The notes under the pieces were generated by a model. The model had not been told where the DNA came from, ran no database searches, and was given only the letters and a program-made list of their open reading frames with translations. Both the position numbers and the translations under genes were made by a program. DNA of 64,000 nt from Piscinibacter sp047602365 (GTDB lineage: Bacteria; Pseudomonadota; Gammaproteobacteria; Burkholderiales; Burkholderiaceae_C), in NCBI GenBank assembly GCA_047602365.1, contig JASGHM010000002.1, forward strand, positions 1,550,001 through 1,614,000. Direction: 5' to 3'. Shown in pieces: positions 16,268-25,591 of this stretch (position 1 is the first letter of the stretch; every line of letters starts with the position of its first letter).

Positions 16268-18388
16268 TCAGAGCTTGTATTCGAGCGAGATCGCCGCCGT
16301 GCGCGGCGCGCCGTAGATCGCGCCGTACTGCACCGTGCGCAGGTACTTCTTGTCGAACACGTTGTCGACGTTCAGGCGCACGGTGGCCGCATCGGTCAGC
16401 TCGTAGGCGGCGAAGCCGTTGGCGAGCAGGTACGAATCCTGCCGCGCGCCGGCGGTCTTGTTGACGTCGGACTGCCAGCGTGTCGCGACGCCCAGCTTCA
16501 GCTTCGGCAGCATCGGCAGGCGGGTGTCGGCACGCAGGTTGAAGGTCCTGCGCGGCACCCACTCGTAGATGTCGTTGCCGTCCGGCCCGCTCAGCTTGAG
16601 GCTGGTGAAGCCGGCGGTCAGGTTGGTGTCGGCGGCGACCCGGCCCGTCACCTCGATCTCGAAGCCACGTGACTTCACGTCCTTCGGCGCGTAGTAGTTC
16701 TGCTGCGCGACGGGGTCGAAGCCGGCGATCGTGGCCAGCCCCTTCTGCTTGGCGCCGAACAACGCGAAGGTGGTCAGCAGCTTGCGGTCCAGCCACTCGG
16801 CCTTCACGCCGACCTCGGCGTTGAGCCCCTTCATCGGCGCCAGGAAGGCGCCGTTGACGTCGCGCTGGTCCTGGGCCTGGTAGATGTCCGAGTACGAGGC
16901 GTAGGCCATCACGTCGGGCGTGATGTCGTAGGTCGCGCCGACATAGGGGCTGAGCTTGCTGGTCTTCTCGTTGTCGAGGTTGACGCCGCCGCCGTAGATC
17001 GACGTGCCGTCGCGCTTCAGCGTGATCGCGTTGACGCCGAGGATGGCCTTCAGGCTGTCGCTCAGGGCCAGCCGGGTCGCGCCGTACAGGCGGGTGATCT
17101 GCTGCTTGCCGTCCGCGGCCACCGAGGTCGCGCCCCAGGTGGGTTCCGGATAGGCGTCGCCGGCATACGGGAACGCCGGCAGTGCCGGGCCGGCAGGGCT
17201 GGTGATGCTGAAGGACTCGGCAAAGTTCTTCTGCTTCGAGTGGCTCAGCCCCAGGATGGCCTCGTGCTTGCGGCCGAAGGCGCTGAAGCGCCCGCTGAGG
17301 TTGGCGTCGAGCACGTCGGCGCTCGATTCGCCCTGGCTGCGGTACGGCCAGCCGATCAGCCCGGTGTTGTCGTCGTTCAGGTAGCCGGTCAGCGTGTAGG
17401 CGTAGAACAGCTTGGTGCTGTCCTTGCCTTCGCGGTGGTTGTAGGTGATCTTGCCCTCCCAGTCGCTGGAAAGGCTGTGCGTGTACTCGACGAAGGTGTC
17501 GACCGAGCGGTTGTTCCAGCGCGTCCAGTCCTGCGCGGTCGAAGCCGACACGTCGAACTCGGCCAGCGAGCCGTCGGCGTAGGGCAGCGTCAGCGAGCCC
17601 CACATCGGCGAACGCTGCTTGGCGTCCTGGGCGGTGAAGCCGATGGTCAGCACGCCGTCGCTGCCGATCTGGCCGTCGATCACGCCGTAGATCGTGTTGC
17701 GGCGGTTGTGCAGGGCGCGCAGGTAGGAGTCCTTGTCCTCGCTGGCGACGACCAGGCGGCCCGCCCAGGCGCCGTCGACGCTGAGCACCTTGTTGTAGTC
17801 GAGCGCCACGCGCTTGAAGCCGTAGGAGCCGACGCTGGCGATCGCCTCGCCGCCGTCCTTGTTGGTCGGGCGCTTGCGGACGAAGTTGATCGTCCCCGAT
17901 GCGTTGCCGACGCCGGTGAGCAGCCCGTTGGCACCGCGGATCAGCTCGATGCGCTCGAACAGGTAGCTGTCCTTCTGGCTCTCGACCAGGCCCCAGTCGT
18001 TGGTCATGCCCAGGCCGTCGATCTGGGTCAGCATCACGTCGAAACCGCGCGACTGGAAGCTCGTGCGGTTGGTCTCCCACTCGTCGACGACCAGGCCGGT
18101 GCCGAAACGCAGCGCATCGTTGCTGCTGGTGGCGCCGAAGTCGCGCAGGGTCTCCTTGTCGATCGTGCTGATCGACTGCGGCGTGTCCTTGATCTCCAGC
18201 GGCAGGTTGGTCGCGCCCTTGGAGACGCGGTGCTCGCGCTTGGCGGTCACCACCACCTTGTCGAGCGTGGCCTCGGGTTCGGCGGCCGGCGCGGGCGCCG
18301 TCTGGGCACGGGCCTCGCCCATCGCCGCGAGCGCGGCCAGCGCCAGCGCGCCGAGCGTGAATGTGTTGTGTTGTTGTTTCGTCGCCAT
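16268..18388 (-). CDS. TonB-dependent siderophore-type receptor
   Basis: Outer-membrane receptor of about 706 residues. The chosen ATG 18388 gives a signal peptide (FTLGALALAALAAMGEARAQ). The plug domain shows LDKVVVTAKRE (TonB box region), DTPQSISTIDKETLRDFG, SFQSRGFDVMLTQIDGLG and IELIRGANGLLTGVGNASG. The barrel ends ISLEYKL. It is of the ferric-siderophore receptor type. No strong Shine-Dalgarno precedes this ATG, and an in-frame start at 18505 is possible but would spoil the signal peptide. A Fur-like palindrome lies upstream at 18509. It sits between the mxa cluster and a lut-type receptor. Confidence 0.9.
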   Translation of the reverse strand: MATKQQHNTFTLGALALAALAAMGEARAQTAPAPAAEPEATLDKVVVTAKREHRVSKGATNLPLEIKDTPQSISTIDKETLRDFGATSSNDALRFGTGLVVDEWETNRTSFQSRGFDVMLTQIDGLGMTNDWGLVESQKDSYLFERIELIRGANGLLTGVGNASGTINFVRKRPTNKDGGEAIASVGSYGFKRVALDYNKVLSVDGAWAGRLVVASEDKDSYLRALHNRRNTIYGVIDGQIGSDGVLTIGFTAQDAKQRSPMWGSLTLPYADGSLAEFDVSASTAQDWTRWNNRSVDTFVEYTHSLSSDWEGKITYNHREGKDSTKLFYAYTLTGYLNDDNTGLIGWPYRSQGESSADVLDANLSGRFSAFGRKHEAILGLSHSKQKNFAESFSITSPAGPALPAFPYAGDAYPEPTWGATSVAADGKQQITRLYGATRLALSDSLKAILGVNAITLKRDGTSIYGGGVNLDNEKTSKLSPYVGATYDITPDVMAYASYSDIYQAQDQRDVNGAFLAPMKGLNAEVGVKAEWLDRKLLTTFALFGAKQKGLATIAGFDPVAQQNYYAPKDVKSRGFEIEVTGRVAADTNLTAGFTSLKLSGPDGNDIYEWVPRRTFNLRADTRLPMLPKLKLGVATRWQSDVNKTAGARQDSYLLANGFAAYELTDAATVRLNVDNVFDKKYLRTVQYGAIYGAPRTAAISLEYKL

Positions 18389-18508
18389 CGGCGCAGTCCA
18401 TGCAGTTCGAGGTTCAGGCCGTGCGGACACGGCGGCTCGATGGCTGGCGGCGGGCTGGCGACGAGGCAGGCGCGCCGACGGGACTCCGTCGGCACGATGC
18501 GTCATTCT

Positions 18509-18524
18509 ATTCGCAAATGCGAAT
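18509..18524. promoter_or_regulatory. Fur-like palindrome upstream of TonB receptor
   Basis: ATTCGC-AAAT-GCGAAT, a perfect inverted repeat with 6-base arms followed by TGCTTCGCAATTATGAAA, lies 120 bases upstream of the receptor start at 18388 in an AT-rich island. Half sites match the ATTCG elements of the repeat before the receptor at 8574, suggesting one shared regulator for both receptors. Confidence 0.5.
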
Positions 18525-18566
18525 GCTTCGCAATTATGAAATGAACCGAAACGGGAAACCCTGCGC

Positions 18567-20843
18567 TCAGAAGCTCAGGCGCAACCCCAGCCAGGCGGCG
18601 CGCGGTGCGCCGGGGCCGACGAACTGCTCGTTGCGCCAGTCGGCCGGCGCCTGCAGCGCGCCGGACGCGTCGAACGCGTTCTCGCCGAGCAGCCCGGCGG
18701 TGGCGTAGCGGCGGTCGAACACGTTGGCCACCTTGCCGAACACCTCGATGCTGTCGCTCAGCTTCCAGGCCGCGGTCAGGTCGAGCACCGCGAAGCCGCC
18801 GACCCGGCCCGAACCCTCGAAGTCCACGCCGTCGGGCTGGTGGCGGTTGTTCTCGTTGCCACGCACGTACTGGCCCGAGAAGGCGCGCAGTTGCGCGCCG
18901 AGGTTCCAGCCGGCAGCCGGCTGCCAGTCGGCCGCCAGCTTGACGCTGTGCTGCGGCATGCCGGGAATGCGGTCGCCGGGGCGGATCTCGATCTCGCCCT
19001 CGCCCGCGCAGGCGGCGCTGGTTTCGGCGGTGCTGTTGGTCTCGGCGACCACGCAGGCCGACGAGCGGTAGGTGGCGCGCAGGTAGCTGTAGCTGGCCGA
19101 CCAGCCGAAGCCGGCGAGCTGCTGCGACACGCCCAGCTCGAGGCCCTGGCGCTGCGTGCGGCCGAAGTTGGTGAAGTAACCGGCCGCCAGGCCGTTGCTG
19201 ATGAACAGCAGGTCGTCGCGGTTGATGGTGCTGAACAGCGCCGCGTTCCACTGCAGCGCCGGCGCCAGCTTGCCGCGCGCGCCGATCTCGACGGTGCGCG
19301 ACACCACCTGCTTGAGCGGCGGGTCCGACTGCAGCGCGTTGGGCAGCACGCAGGCGTTGGCCGGGTCGGAACAGCCCAGCTCGATCGGGCTGGGTGCACG
19401 GTTGCCCTGGCTGAAGCCGCCGAACACCGTCAGCGCCGGGCTGGCCTGCCAGGTCAGGCCGGCGGCCGGGTTGAACTTCTTGTAGCGCCCTTCGCCGTCC
19501 AGCGTGGTCGGCAGGCCGAGCCGGATGCGGCCGTCGTCGACGGTGCTCACCCGCGTGTCGTTGTAGCGGCCGGCCAGCGTCAGCTGCAGGTTCGGCGTCA
19601 GCGAGATCAGGTCGTGCGCGTAGATGCTGGTGGTGCGGGTCTTGCCGTGGATCAGCGCGTCGACCTCGGGGTCCTCGGTATCGACCACCGCGCGTGTGCC
19701 GTCGAGATCACCTTCGGCCTCGGTCTGCTCGAAGTTGCTGCGCGAGCGGTCGAACGAGAGGCCGAAGGTCAGCTGCTGGGCCGGCAGCTGGTGGGTCGAC
19801 TGCAGCGCCAGGCCCTCGCCGCGCTGGGTGGTCTTCGTGCGGTTCTCGACGCCGGCCTCGGTCACCGCGGGCGGGTCGTAGTCGTCGTTCAGGTCGCCGT
19901 TGAGCGTGGCGCTGCGCGCGCGCCGCAGGTAGGCGGTGGCCGAGAGCTGGTGCTTGTCGCTCAGGTCCCAGGTGCCGTTGAAGGTGAGCATCGTCATCTT
20001 CGTCTTCGTCTGGTCCGGCCGCGTGTAGACCTGGGTGCGGTCCTGCGCCAGCATCGACTCCGGCAGCGGGCCGTTGCCGATCAGGTTGTTGTCGGCATGG
20101 GTCAGGCTCAGCGACCACGACAGCTCGCCGACATGCGCGCCGCCCTTGGCGAACAGCTGCCTGACCTTGCCCGGCGAGTACTGGCGCCAGCCGTCCTCGT
20201 CGAACACGCTGCCGGCGAGGAACAGGTGGCCGTTCTCGCCGAGGCGCCGGCCATGCGACACCTCGCCGGAGAATCGCTTGAACGAACCGGCTTGCAGCTC
20301 GACCTCGGTGCCCGGATGGGTGTCGCCGCTCTTGGTGGCCAGCGTCAGCGCACCGCCCAGCGTGTTCAGCCCGAACATCGGGTTGGAGCCGGGCATCAGC
20401 GTGATGCTGGCCAGCGCGGAACGCGGCACCAGGTCCCAGTTCACCACGTCGCCGAAGGGCTCGTTGATGCGCACGCCGTCCTGGAACACCGACAGGCCCT
20501 GCGGCGTGCCCAGCAGCGGGCTGGCGGTGAAGCCGCGGTAGTTGACGTCCATCTGGTACGGGTTGCCCTGGATCTCGTTGACGTTGGCGCTGGGCATCAG
20601 CGTCGTCAGCGCATCGGGCAGGTTCAGGCTCTGCGCCTGGCGCAGCCGGCGGTCGCCGAGCACCTGCACGTTGGCCGGGATCTGGTCCTTGGGCACGCCG
20701 ATGCCGGGCAGCGGCGTGGCGCCGATCACCTCCACGCGCGGCAGTGCCGAGTCGCTCTGCGCCTGGGCCGCGCCGGCCAGCAGCGCCAGGCTGGCGAGCG
20801 CGAGAGGTTGGTGGCGCCAGCGCGGCGTGCGGGGATGTCGCAT
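18567..20843 (-). CDS. TonB-dependent receptor, LutH-like candidate for lanthanide uptake
   Basis: Outer-membrane receptor of 758 residues. A signal peptide ends AGAAQAQS, the plug includes GVPKDQIPANVQVLGD, NYRGFTASPLLGTPQGLSVF and GSNPMFGLNTLGGALTLATK, and the barrel ends GLRLSF. A GGAG Shine-Dalgarno precedes ATG 20843. Unlike the two other receptors nearby, no Fur-like site was found. It lies downstream, on the same strand, of an ABC/beta-propeller operon of the lut (Methylobacterium) or ped (Pseudomonas) type. In lut clusters the receptor LutH imports a lanthanide-chelator complex. That role is an inference from context; the fold assignment is firm. Confidence 0.88.
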   Translation of the reverse strand: MRHPRTPRWRHQPLALASLALLAGAAQAQSDSALPRVEVIGATPLPGIGVPKDQIPANVQVLGDRRLRQAQSLNLPDALTTLMPSANVNEIQGNPYQMDVNYRGFTASPLLGTPQGLSVFQDGVRINEPFGDVVNWDLVPRSALASITLMPGSNPMFGLNTLGGALTLATKSGDTHPGTEVELQAGSFKRFSGEVSHGRRLGENGHLFLAGSVFDEDGWRQYSPGKVRQLFAKGGAHVGELSWSLSLTHADNNLIGNGPLPESMLAQDRTQVYTRPDQTKTKMTMLTFNGTWDLSDKHQLSATAYLRRARSATLNGDLNDDYDPPAVTEAGVENRTKTTQRGEGLALQSTHQLPAQQLTFGLSFDRSRSNFEQTEAEGDLDGTRAVVDTEDPEVDALIHGKTRTTSIYAHDLISLTPNLQLTLAGRYNDTRVSTVDDGRIRLGLPTTLDGEGRYKKFNPAAGLTWQASPALTVFGGFSQGNRAPSPIELGCSDPANACVLPNALQSDPPLKQVVSRTVEIGARGKLAPALQWNAALFSTINRDDLLFISNGLAAGYFTNFGRTQRQGLELGVSQQLAGFGWSASYSYLRATYRSSACVVAETNSTAETSAACAGEGEIEIRPGDRIPGMPQHSVKLAADWQPAAGWNLGAQLRAFSGQYVRGNENNRHQPDGVDFEGSGRVGGFAVLDLTAAWKLSDSIEVFGKVANVFDRRYATAGLLGENAFDASGALQAPADWRNEQFVGPGAPRAAWLGLRLSF

Positions 20844-20881
20844 CGGGGTCTCCTCGAGTTCTTCTGGTGGATCGCCGTGCC

Positions 20882-20930
20882 GCAGCGGGCGCGGCGGGCG
20901 TTGGCGCCGACGCTAAGGCCCGCCCGCTGC
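20882..20930 (-). terminator. Inverted repeat between response regulator and receptor genes
   Basis: Ten-base perfect arms at 20882-20891 and 20921-20930 (GCAGCGGGCG and its complement) flank 29 bases. A smaller repeat GGGAA-ATC-TTCCC follows at 20939-20951. There is no T-run, so this may be an attenuator or operator rather than an intrinsic terminator. Confidence 0.35.
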
Positions 20931-20969
20931 GCGCTCCAGGGAAATCTTCCCGGCCCCGCTCAGGGAAAG

Positions 20970-21611
20970 TCAGAGGCCGGAGGCGTCGATGACGCGGTGG
21001 CGGATCGCCAGGTGCGCCAGCGCGGCCGAGGTGCTCACGCCGAGCTTGTCCTTGATCGCGCTCTGGTGGTTGGACACCGTCTTCGCGCTGAGATTGAGCG
21101 CCGCCGCGCATTCGCCGGCCGACTGGCCCTGCGCGAGCAGGCGGAACACCTCGAACTCGCGTGCGCTCAACGAGGCCAGCCGCTCGCGCTCGGACAACGG
21201 GTCGCGTGCGGCCAGCAGTTCGGCCGGCAGCTCCGGCGCCAGGTAGCGACGGCCGGCGTGCAGCGCACGCACGCCTTCGACCAGGCATTCCGGCGGGCTG
21301 GACTTGGGGATGTAGCCGCGTGCGCCGGCCTCGAACGCACGCTGCACCAGCGGCGCGCTGTCGTGCATGCTGAACACCAGCACGCGCAGACCCTGGTGGC
21401 GCTGGCAGACACGCTGGATCAGGTCCATGCCGCCGCCGGGCATGGACAGGTCGGTGACCAGCACGTCGGGCTGGTGCTCGAGGCACGCGGCATAGGCCGC
21501 TGCGCCGTCGCCGACATCGGCCACCACGCGGATGTCGCCGCCCTGCTCGAGCAGGCGCTGGTAGCCGGTACGCACCACCGGATGGTCGTCGGCGATCAGG
21601 ACCCGCACCAT
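20970..21611 (-). CDS. NarL/FixJ-family response regulator
   Basis: Two-component response regulator of 213 residues. The receiver domain has acidic residues ADDH (8-10), the phosphoacceptor Asp54 in LVTDLSMPGG and Lys in YIPKSSPP. A LuxR-type HTH (LSAREFEVFRLLAQGQS, then NLSAKTVSNHQSAI) ends the protein. The start overlaps the stop of the upstream binding-protein gene as TGATG. No histidine kinase lies beside it, so the partner is elsewhere. Its location inside a metal-uptake-like operon, directly upstream of the receptor gene, suggests it could control that locus; this is inference. Confidence 0.92.
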   Translation of the reverse strand: MVRVLIADDHPVVRTGYQRLLEQGGDIRVVADVGDGAAAYAACLEHQPDVLVTDLSMPGGGMDLIQRVCQRHQGLRVLVFSMHDSAPLVQRAFEAGARGYIPKSSPPECLVEGVRALHAGRRYLAPELPAELLAARDPLSERERLASLSAREFEVFRLLAQGQSAGECAAALNLSAKTVSNHQSAIKDKLGVSTSAALAHLAIRHRVIDASGL

Positions 21612-22588
21612 CAGCTGCCGGCCTTCGACAGGCCCATGCGCTCGACCACCTGCTTCTCCTTCGCGTACTGCTCGCGCAGCCAGTTGCCGTAATCGGCGGG
21701 ACCGAGGTAGTCGAGCTCCTGGTCGTACTTGGCGATCTCGGCGACGAAAGCCGGGTCGAACATCGCCTTGCGGAAGGCATCGTGCAGGCTGGCGACGACG
21801 GCCGGCGCCATGCCGCGCGGCCCGCCCAGGCCCTGCGGCGACATCGCGACGATCGGGAAGCCGAGCTCCTTCAGCGTCGGCACGGTCGGCCAGCGCGGCG
21901 AGCGTTTCCCGGCGAAGGTGGCGAGCAGGCGCAGCCGGCCGCTGTCGACCAGCGGCGCGAAGCCGGTCGAGTTGACGCCGACCATCACCTGCCCGGCCTC
22001 GACCGCCAGCAACTGCTCGGCGGTCCCCTTGTAGGGCACGTGGATGTACTTCAGGCCGCGCGCAGTGAACAGTTCCTCCAGCACCACGTGCGGTGTCGTG
22101 CCGACGCCGTTGGTGGCGATCGACAGCTCGCCGGGGCGCTCGCGGGCGAAAGCGAACAGGTCGTCGAGCGTGCGGAAGCGGCTGCCGGCGAGCACCAGCA
22201 CGCCGAAGGTGACGCCGGAGATCTGGATGATCGGCGTGACGTCGCGCACCGGGTCCCACAGCACCTTCTGCGTGTAGGGCACGCGCAGCACCGGCTGCGG
22301 AATCTGCGCGATCGTGTAGCCGTCGGGTTCGGCCTGCTGCAGGATCGGCATCGCCATCGAGCCGCCCGCGCCGGGCCGGTTCTCGACCAGCACCTTCTGA
22401 TTCAGGTGGCGACCGGCGATCTCGGCGAGCACGCGCATCGAGATGTCGGTCGCACCGCCGGCCGGCCAGGGCACCCACAGCGTGACCGGCTTGGCCGCCG
22501 GAAACGGCTGGCTGGCGCGCGACGGCGCGGCGGCGAGTGCGGCCATCGCGGCGAGCCAGCCGCGGCGCGTCCAGCGCATCGTGGTCAT
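21611..22588 (-). CDS. Bug/TctC-family periplasmic binding protein
   Basis: Tripartite-tricarboxylate-type solute-binding protein of 325 residues with a signal peptide (MRWTRRGWLAAMAALAAAPSRAS). Family signatures include VTLWVPWPAGGATDISMRVLAE, VENRPGAGGSMAM and HVPYKGTAEQLLAVEAGQV. Such proteins usually bind carboxylates. No TctA or TctB membrane subunit is present; instead it is co-transcribed with an ABC system, overlapping the permease stop by ATGA and the response regulator by TGATG. It may bind a carboxylate or metal-carboxylate ligand for that system; this is speculative. Confidence 0.9.
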   Translation of the reverse strand: MTTMRWTRRGWLAAMAALAAAPSRASQPFPAAKPVTLWVPWPAGGATDISMRVLAEIAGRHLNQKVLVENRPGAGGSMAMPILQQAEPDGYTIAQIPQPVLRVPYTQKVLWDPVRDVTPIIQISGVTFGVLVLAGSRFRTLDDLFAFARERPGELSIATNGVGTTPHVVLEELFTARGLKYIHVPYKGTAEQLLAVEAGQVMVGVNSTGFAPLVDSGRLRLLATFAGKRSPRWPTVPTLKELGFPIVAMSPQGLGGPRGMAPAVVASLHDAFRKAMFDPAFVAEIAKYDQELDYLGPADYGNWLREQYAKEKQVVERMGLSKAGS

Positions 22589-23451
22589 GGGGCTCCCCCC
22601 GGACCGCGCTTGGTCAGGCCGCCGAAGCCGCGCTGCGGGTCGTAGCCCCAGCAGGCGAAGCCGAAGAACACCAGCAGGCAGCCGAGCACGACCCACGGCG
22701 CCAGGCCGGGGTCCTTGCCGTACCAGGCGAAGCGGATCCACTCCACCGCATGCGTGAACGGGTTGAAGCGGGCGATCTGGTAGACCCACTCGGCACCCGA
22801 CTCCTGCAGCTTCCACAGCGGGTAGAGCGCGGTGGACATGAAGTACATCGGGAAGATGACGAAGTTCATCGTGCCGGCGAAGTTCTCCAGCTGGCGGATG
22901 TGCACCGACAGCAGCAGCCCGAGCGCGCCGAGCATCAGCGCGCCGGCCAGCAGCGCGACCAGCGCGTGCAGCGTGGTCCACGACAGCAGCGGCAGCTCGG
23001 TGCCCAGCAGCAGCGCGACGATCACGAAGGCAAGCGCCTGCAGCACCGACAGCAGCGCCGTCGCGCACAGCTTGCAGAACAGCAGCCAGGAGCGTGGCAG
23101 CGGCGCGGTCAGCAGCAAGCGCATCAGGCCCATCTCGCGGTCGTAGACCATCGCCAGCGAGGACTGCATGCCGTTGAACAGCAGCACCATGCCGACCAGC
23201 CCGGGCACGATGTAGACGTCGTAGGGGATGTAGGTGTCGTACGGCTCGACGATGGCCACGCCGAAGACGTTGCGGAAGCCGGCGGCGAACACCGCCAGCC
23301 ACAGCAGCGGCCGCACCAGCGCCGAGGCCAGCCGGCCGGTCTGCTGCGAGAACTTCAGCAGTTCGCGCAGCACGATCGCACGCATCGCCTGCAGGGCGTG
23401 CGGCAGGCCGCGGCGGACGCCGGCGGCAGGGTTCAGCGCGCTTGCTTGCAC
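22585..23451 (-). CDS. ABC-2 type transporter permease of PQQ-alcohol-dehydrogenase-linked system (PedC/LutF-like)
   Basis: Integral membrane subunit of 288 residues of an ABC transporter, with about six hydrophobic segments (for example GLVGMVLLFNGMQSSL, LQALAFVIVALLLGTEL, LVALLAGALMLGALGLLL, VVLGCLLVFFGFACWG). RELLKFSQQTGRLASALVRPLLW is the conserved N-terminal amphipathic part. I chose the GTG at 23451, preceded by GGAG at five bases and overlapping the upstream gene; ATG 23385 would shorten it by 22 residues. It pairs with the ATPase at 25592. Homologous systems (ped in Pseudomonas, lut in Methylobacterium) support growth on alcohols with lanthanides. Confidence 0.87.
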   Translation of the reverse strand: MQASALNPAAGVRRGLPHALQAMRAIVLRELLKFSQQTGRLASALVRPLLWLAVFAAGFRNVFGVAIVEPYDTYIPYDVYIVPGLVGMVLLFNGMQSSLAMVYDREMGLMRLLLTAPLPRSWLLFCKLCATALLSVLQALAFVIVALLLGTELPLLSWTTLHALVALLAGALMLGALGLLLSVHIRQLENFAGTMNFVIFPMYFMSTALYPLWKLQESGAEWVYQIARFNPFTHAVEWIRFAWYGKDPGLAPWVVLGCLLVFFGFACWGYDPQRGFGGLTKRGPGGAP

Positions 23452-24600
23452 AGTTTCTCCGGCGCATCGGCGCCCAGGGTGTCGAGCACGTTGGTGGGAT
23501 GCAGCAGGCCGTCGATCGGCGCCTGCGAGATGACGCCCTGGCCGTCGGTCAGCAGCAGGGTCTGGCGCAGCTGGCCGTCCCAGGGGCGGAAGTTCATCGC
23601 CGTGCCCTTGGAGCCGTCGACCGGGTTCTTCGCGATCGCCTGCGCCCAGGCCGACAGCGGCCCCTTGGGCGCAGCCACCGCGGCGCCGACCAGCGCCTTG
23701 CCGGCCATCCAGGCCGACCAGTCGTTGGCCGTCATCGGCCGCTTCGTCGCCTTCATGAAGCGGCGCGACACCTGCGGCGCGCCGAAGCGCTCGAACTGCG
23801 CGTGCCAGGCCACCGCGACCAGCCCGCCGTCGCCGACCACCGGACGCGGCAGCACGGTGCGGTAGGGCAGGCTGCGCGCGAACTCGCCGTCGCTGTCGAC
23901 CACCCACACCGCGTCGTACTGCGCCCCCGAGGTCAGCAGCAGCGGGTTGGCGAGGTCGCGCTCGCGCGGGTCGGCCGAGACCTTGAAGGGCTTGCTGCCG
24001 ACCGTCTTCAGGCCATAGCGCTTCATCGAGGCCTGCACGGTGGCGGCGCGCAGCTGGTCGGCCGCGCCGGGCCCGGTCAGCAGCAGCACGTTGCTCCATT
24101 TGCGCGACACCAGCGTCTGCGCCAGCGCGTCGGCACGCATGCGCTCGCTGGGAATGAGGTGGAACAGGCGCGCGCGGCAGTCCTGTGCACGCAGCCGGTC
24201 GGCCGGCTCGCCGAGGTTGAGTACCGGGAGCTTGACCGCGTCGGTGACCGCCAGCAGCCAGTCGGCCGGCAGGTCGGCCAGCAGCACCGCGGCGCCGGCC
24301 TTCTCGGCGGCCAGCGCGGCCGCCTTGGCGGCGTCGAGCGAGGCGGCCGCCTTGGTGTCGAGCGCCACCTTCGCGCCGGCGGCGTCGAGCTCGAACTGGC
24401 CATCCTCCAGCGCCATCTTCACGCCGTCCTCCGCCGGGCCGGTCGGGTGGCCGAGGTAGGCGCGCTCGGCGCGCGAGCGCTCCAGCCGCGCATCGTCGGC
24501 CGGCACCAGCAGCGTCGCCTTCAGCGCCTGCGCGGCCGCGGGGCCGGCGAGCAGCTGCCAGCGCAAGCACGATGGGCCCGTGCTTCATCCGACGCTTCAT
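23433..24600 (-). CDS. ABC substrate-binding protein of PQQ-linked system (LutA-like), with a +1 frameshift in the signal peptide
   Basis: Periplasmic binding protein of type-1 fold (about 388 residues), related to the substrate-binding protein of PQQ-dependent alcohol dehydrogenase ABC systems. The body reads KATLLVPADDARLERSRAER, VLLLTGPGAADQLRAATVQ and MNFRPWDGQLRQTLLLTDGQ. ATG 24600 overlaps the upstream beta-propeller stop (ATGA) and gives MKRRMKHGPIVLALA. The frame then breaks near 24555, and the +1 frame continues LLAGPAAAQALKATLLVP. Dropping one base yields a perfect signal peptide. A TTG at 24566 could start the shortened frame, but it would remove the signal peptide's charged start. 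Confidence 0.8.
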
Positions 24601-25565
24601 TCGACGATCACCACGCCGTAGGGCACACGGCCGACCGGGATGCTCTTGATCGCCTTGGCGCCGGCGACGTCGACGACCGTGACGTCGTCGCTCAGCCCGT
24701 TGACCACCCACAGCCGCGCCTCGGCCTTGTCGAGCGTGACGTTCCAGGCCCGCTTGCCGACCAGCACGAGATCGGTGACCTTGCGGCCCACCACGTCGAT
24801 GAAGGCGACGTGGTTGGCCTTGCCCAGCGAGACGAAGGCGCGCTTGCCGTCCTTGGTCATCGTGATGCCGACCGGCGAGATGTCCTCGCTGCGTGCGCCC
24901 TTGACGGCGAACTTGACTTCGCCGATCACGCTGTGGTCGGCGGTCGAGACGATGCTCACGCTGGCGCCCAGCTCGTTGGTCACCCACAGCTCCTTGCCGT
25001 CGGGCGTGATCGCCATGCGGCGCGGCCGCTTGCCGACCTTGACGTTCTTCACCACCTTGGCGGTGGCCACGTCGATCACGTGGACCATGCTGGCCACCTC
25101 GGAGGTGACGTACAGCGTCTTGCCGTCGGCGCTGACCTTCACGCCCTCGGGTTCCTGGCCGACCTTGATCGACTGCAGCACCTTGCCGCTGGCGGCGTCG
25201 ACGAAGCTGGTCTCGGCCTCGTCCTCGTTGGAGACGTAGATGGTCTTGCCGTCGGGCGAGATGTCGAAGGCCTCCGGCTCGTCGCCCAGCGGCACGCGGC
25301 GCACCGACTTGCCGGTGGCCGGGTCGATCACGTCGGCAGCGTTGGAATCGGTGCAGGCCACCATCAGCTTGCCGTCGGGCAGGCGCTGGATGTGGCGGCC
25401 GCGCTTGCAGGTGGCGATCGTGCCCTTGACGGCGAGCGTCTGCGTGTCGATCAGCGTCAGTGCGTCGTCCTTCTCGCTGCTCACGTAGGCCGTGCCCTGG
25501 GCAGCGGCGGCGCCGGCGGCGAAGCTCAGCGCGGCGAAGACGAAGGCGCGGGAGGTGAAGGTCAC
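24597..25565 (-). CDS. PQQ-linked YVTN beta-propeller protein (LutD-like)
   Basis: Exported beta-propeller of 322 residues with a signal peptide (SRAFVFAALSFAAGAAAAQ) and about seven YVTN/SPDG repeats (AFDISPDGKTIYVSNEDE, GVKVSADGKTLYVTSE, RRMAITPDGKELWVTNE). This is the propeller associated with PQQ-dependent alcohol catabolism; the equivalent LutD is periplasmic. The GTG start at 25565 is chosen because GGAGA lies seven bases upstream. The stop overlaps the next gene (ATGA). It may help load or sense metal or cofactor in the periplasm, but its biochemical role is unknown. Confidence 0.86.
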   Translation of the reverse strand: MTFTSRAFVFAALSFAAGAAAAQGTAYVSSEKDDALTLIDTQTLAVKGTIATCKRGRHIQRLPDGKLMVACTDSNAADVIDPATGKSVRRVPLGDEPEAFDISPDGKTIYVSNEDEAETSFVDAASGKVLQSIKVGQEPEGVKVSADGKTLYVTSEVASMVHVIDVATAKVVKNVKVGKRPRRMAITPDGKELWVTNELGASVSIVSTADHSVIGEVKFAVKGARSEDISPVGITMTKDGKRAFVSLGKANHVAFIDVVGRKVTDLVLVGKRAWNVTLDKAEARLWVVNGLSDDVTVVDVAGAKAIKSIPVGRVPYGVVIVE

Positions 25566-25591
25566 GGGTCGGTCTCCTTGGTGTCTGTCGT

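Noticed and set aside
13510..16464. 984-codon plus-strand open frame opposite the mxa genes
   Set aside because: Antisense of mxaR, S and A; low-complexity composition (His/Gln/Arg rich) and no ribosome site.
16268..20843. Two adjacent minus-strand receptors as a recent duplication
   Set aside because: The plug and barrel sequences differ widely (different TonB-box regions, lengths and C-termini), so they belong to different receptor groups.
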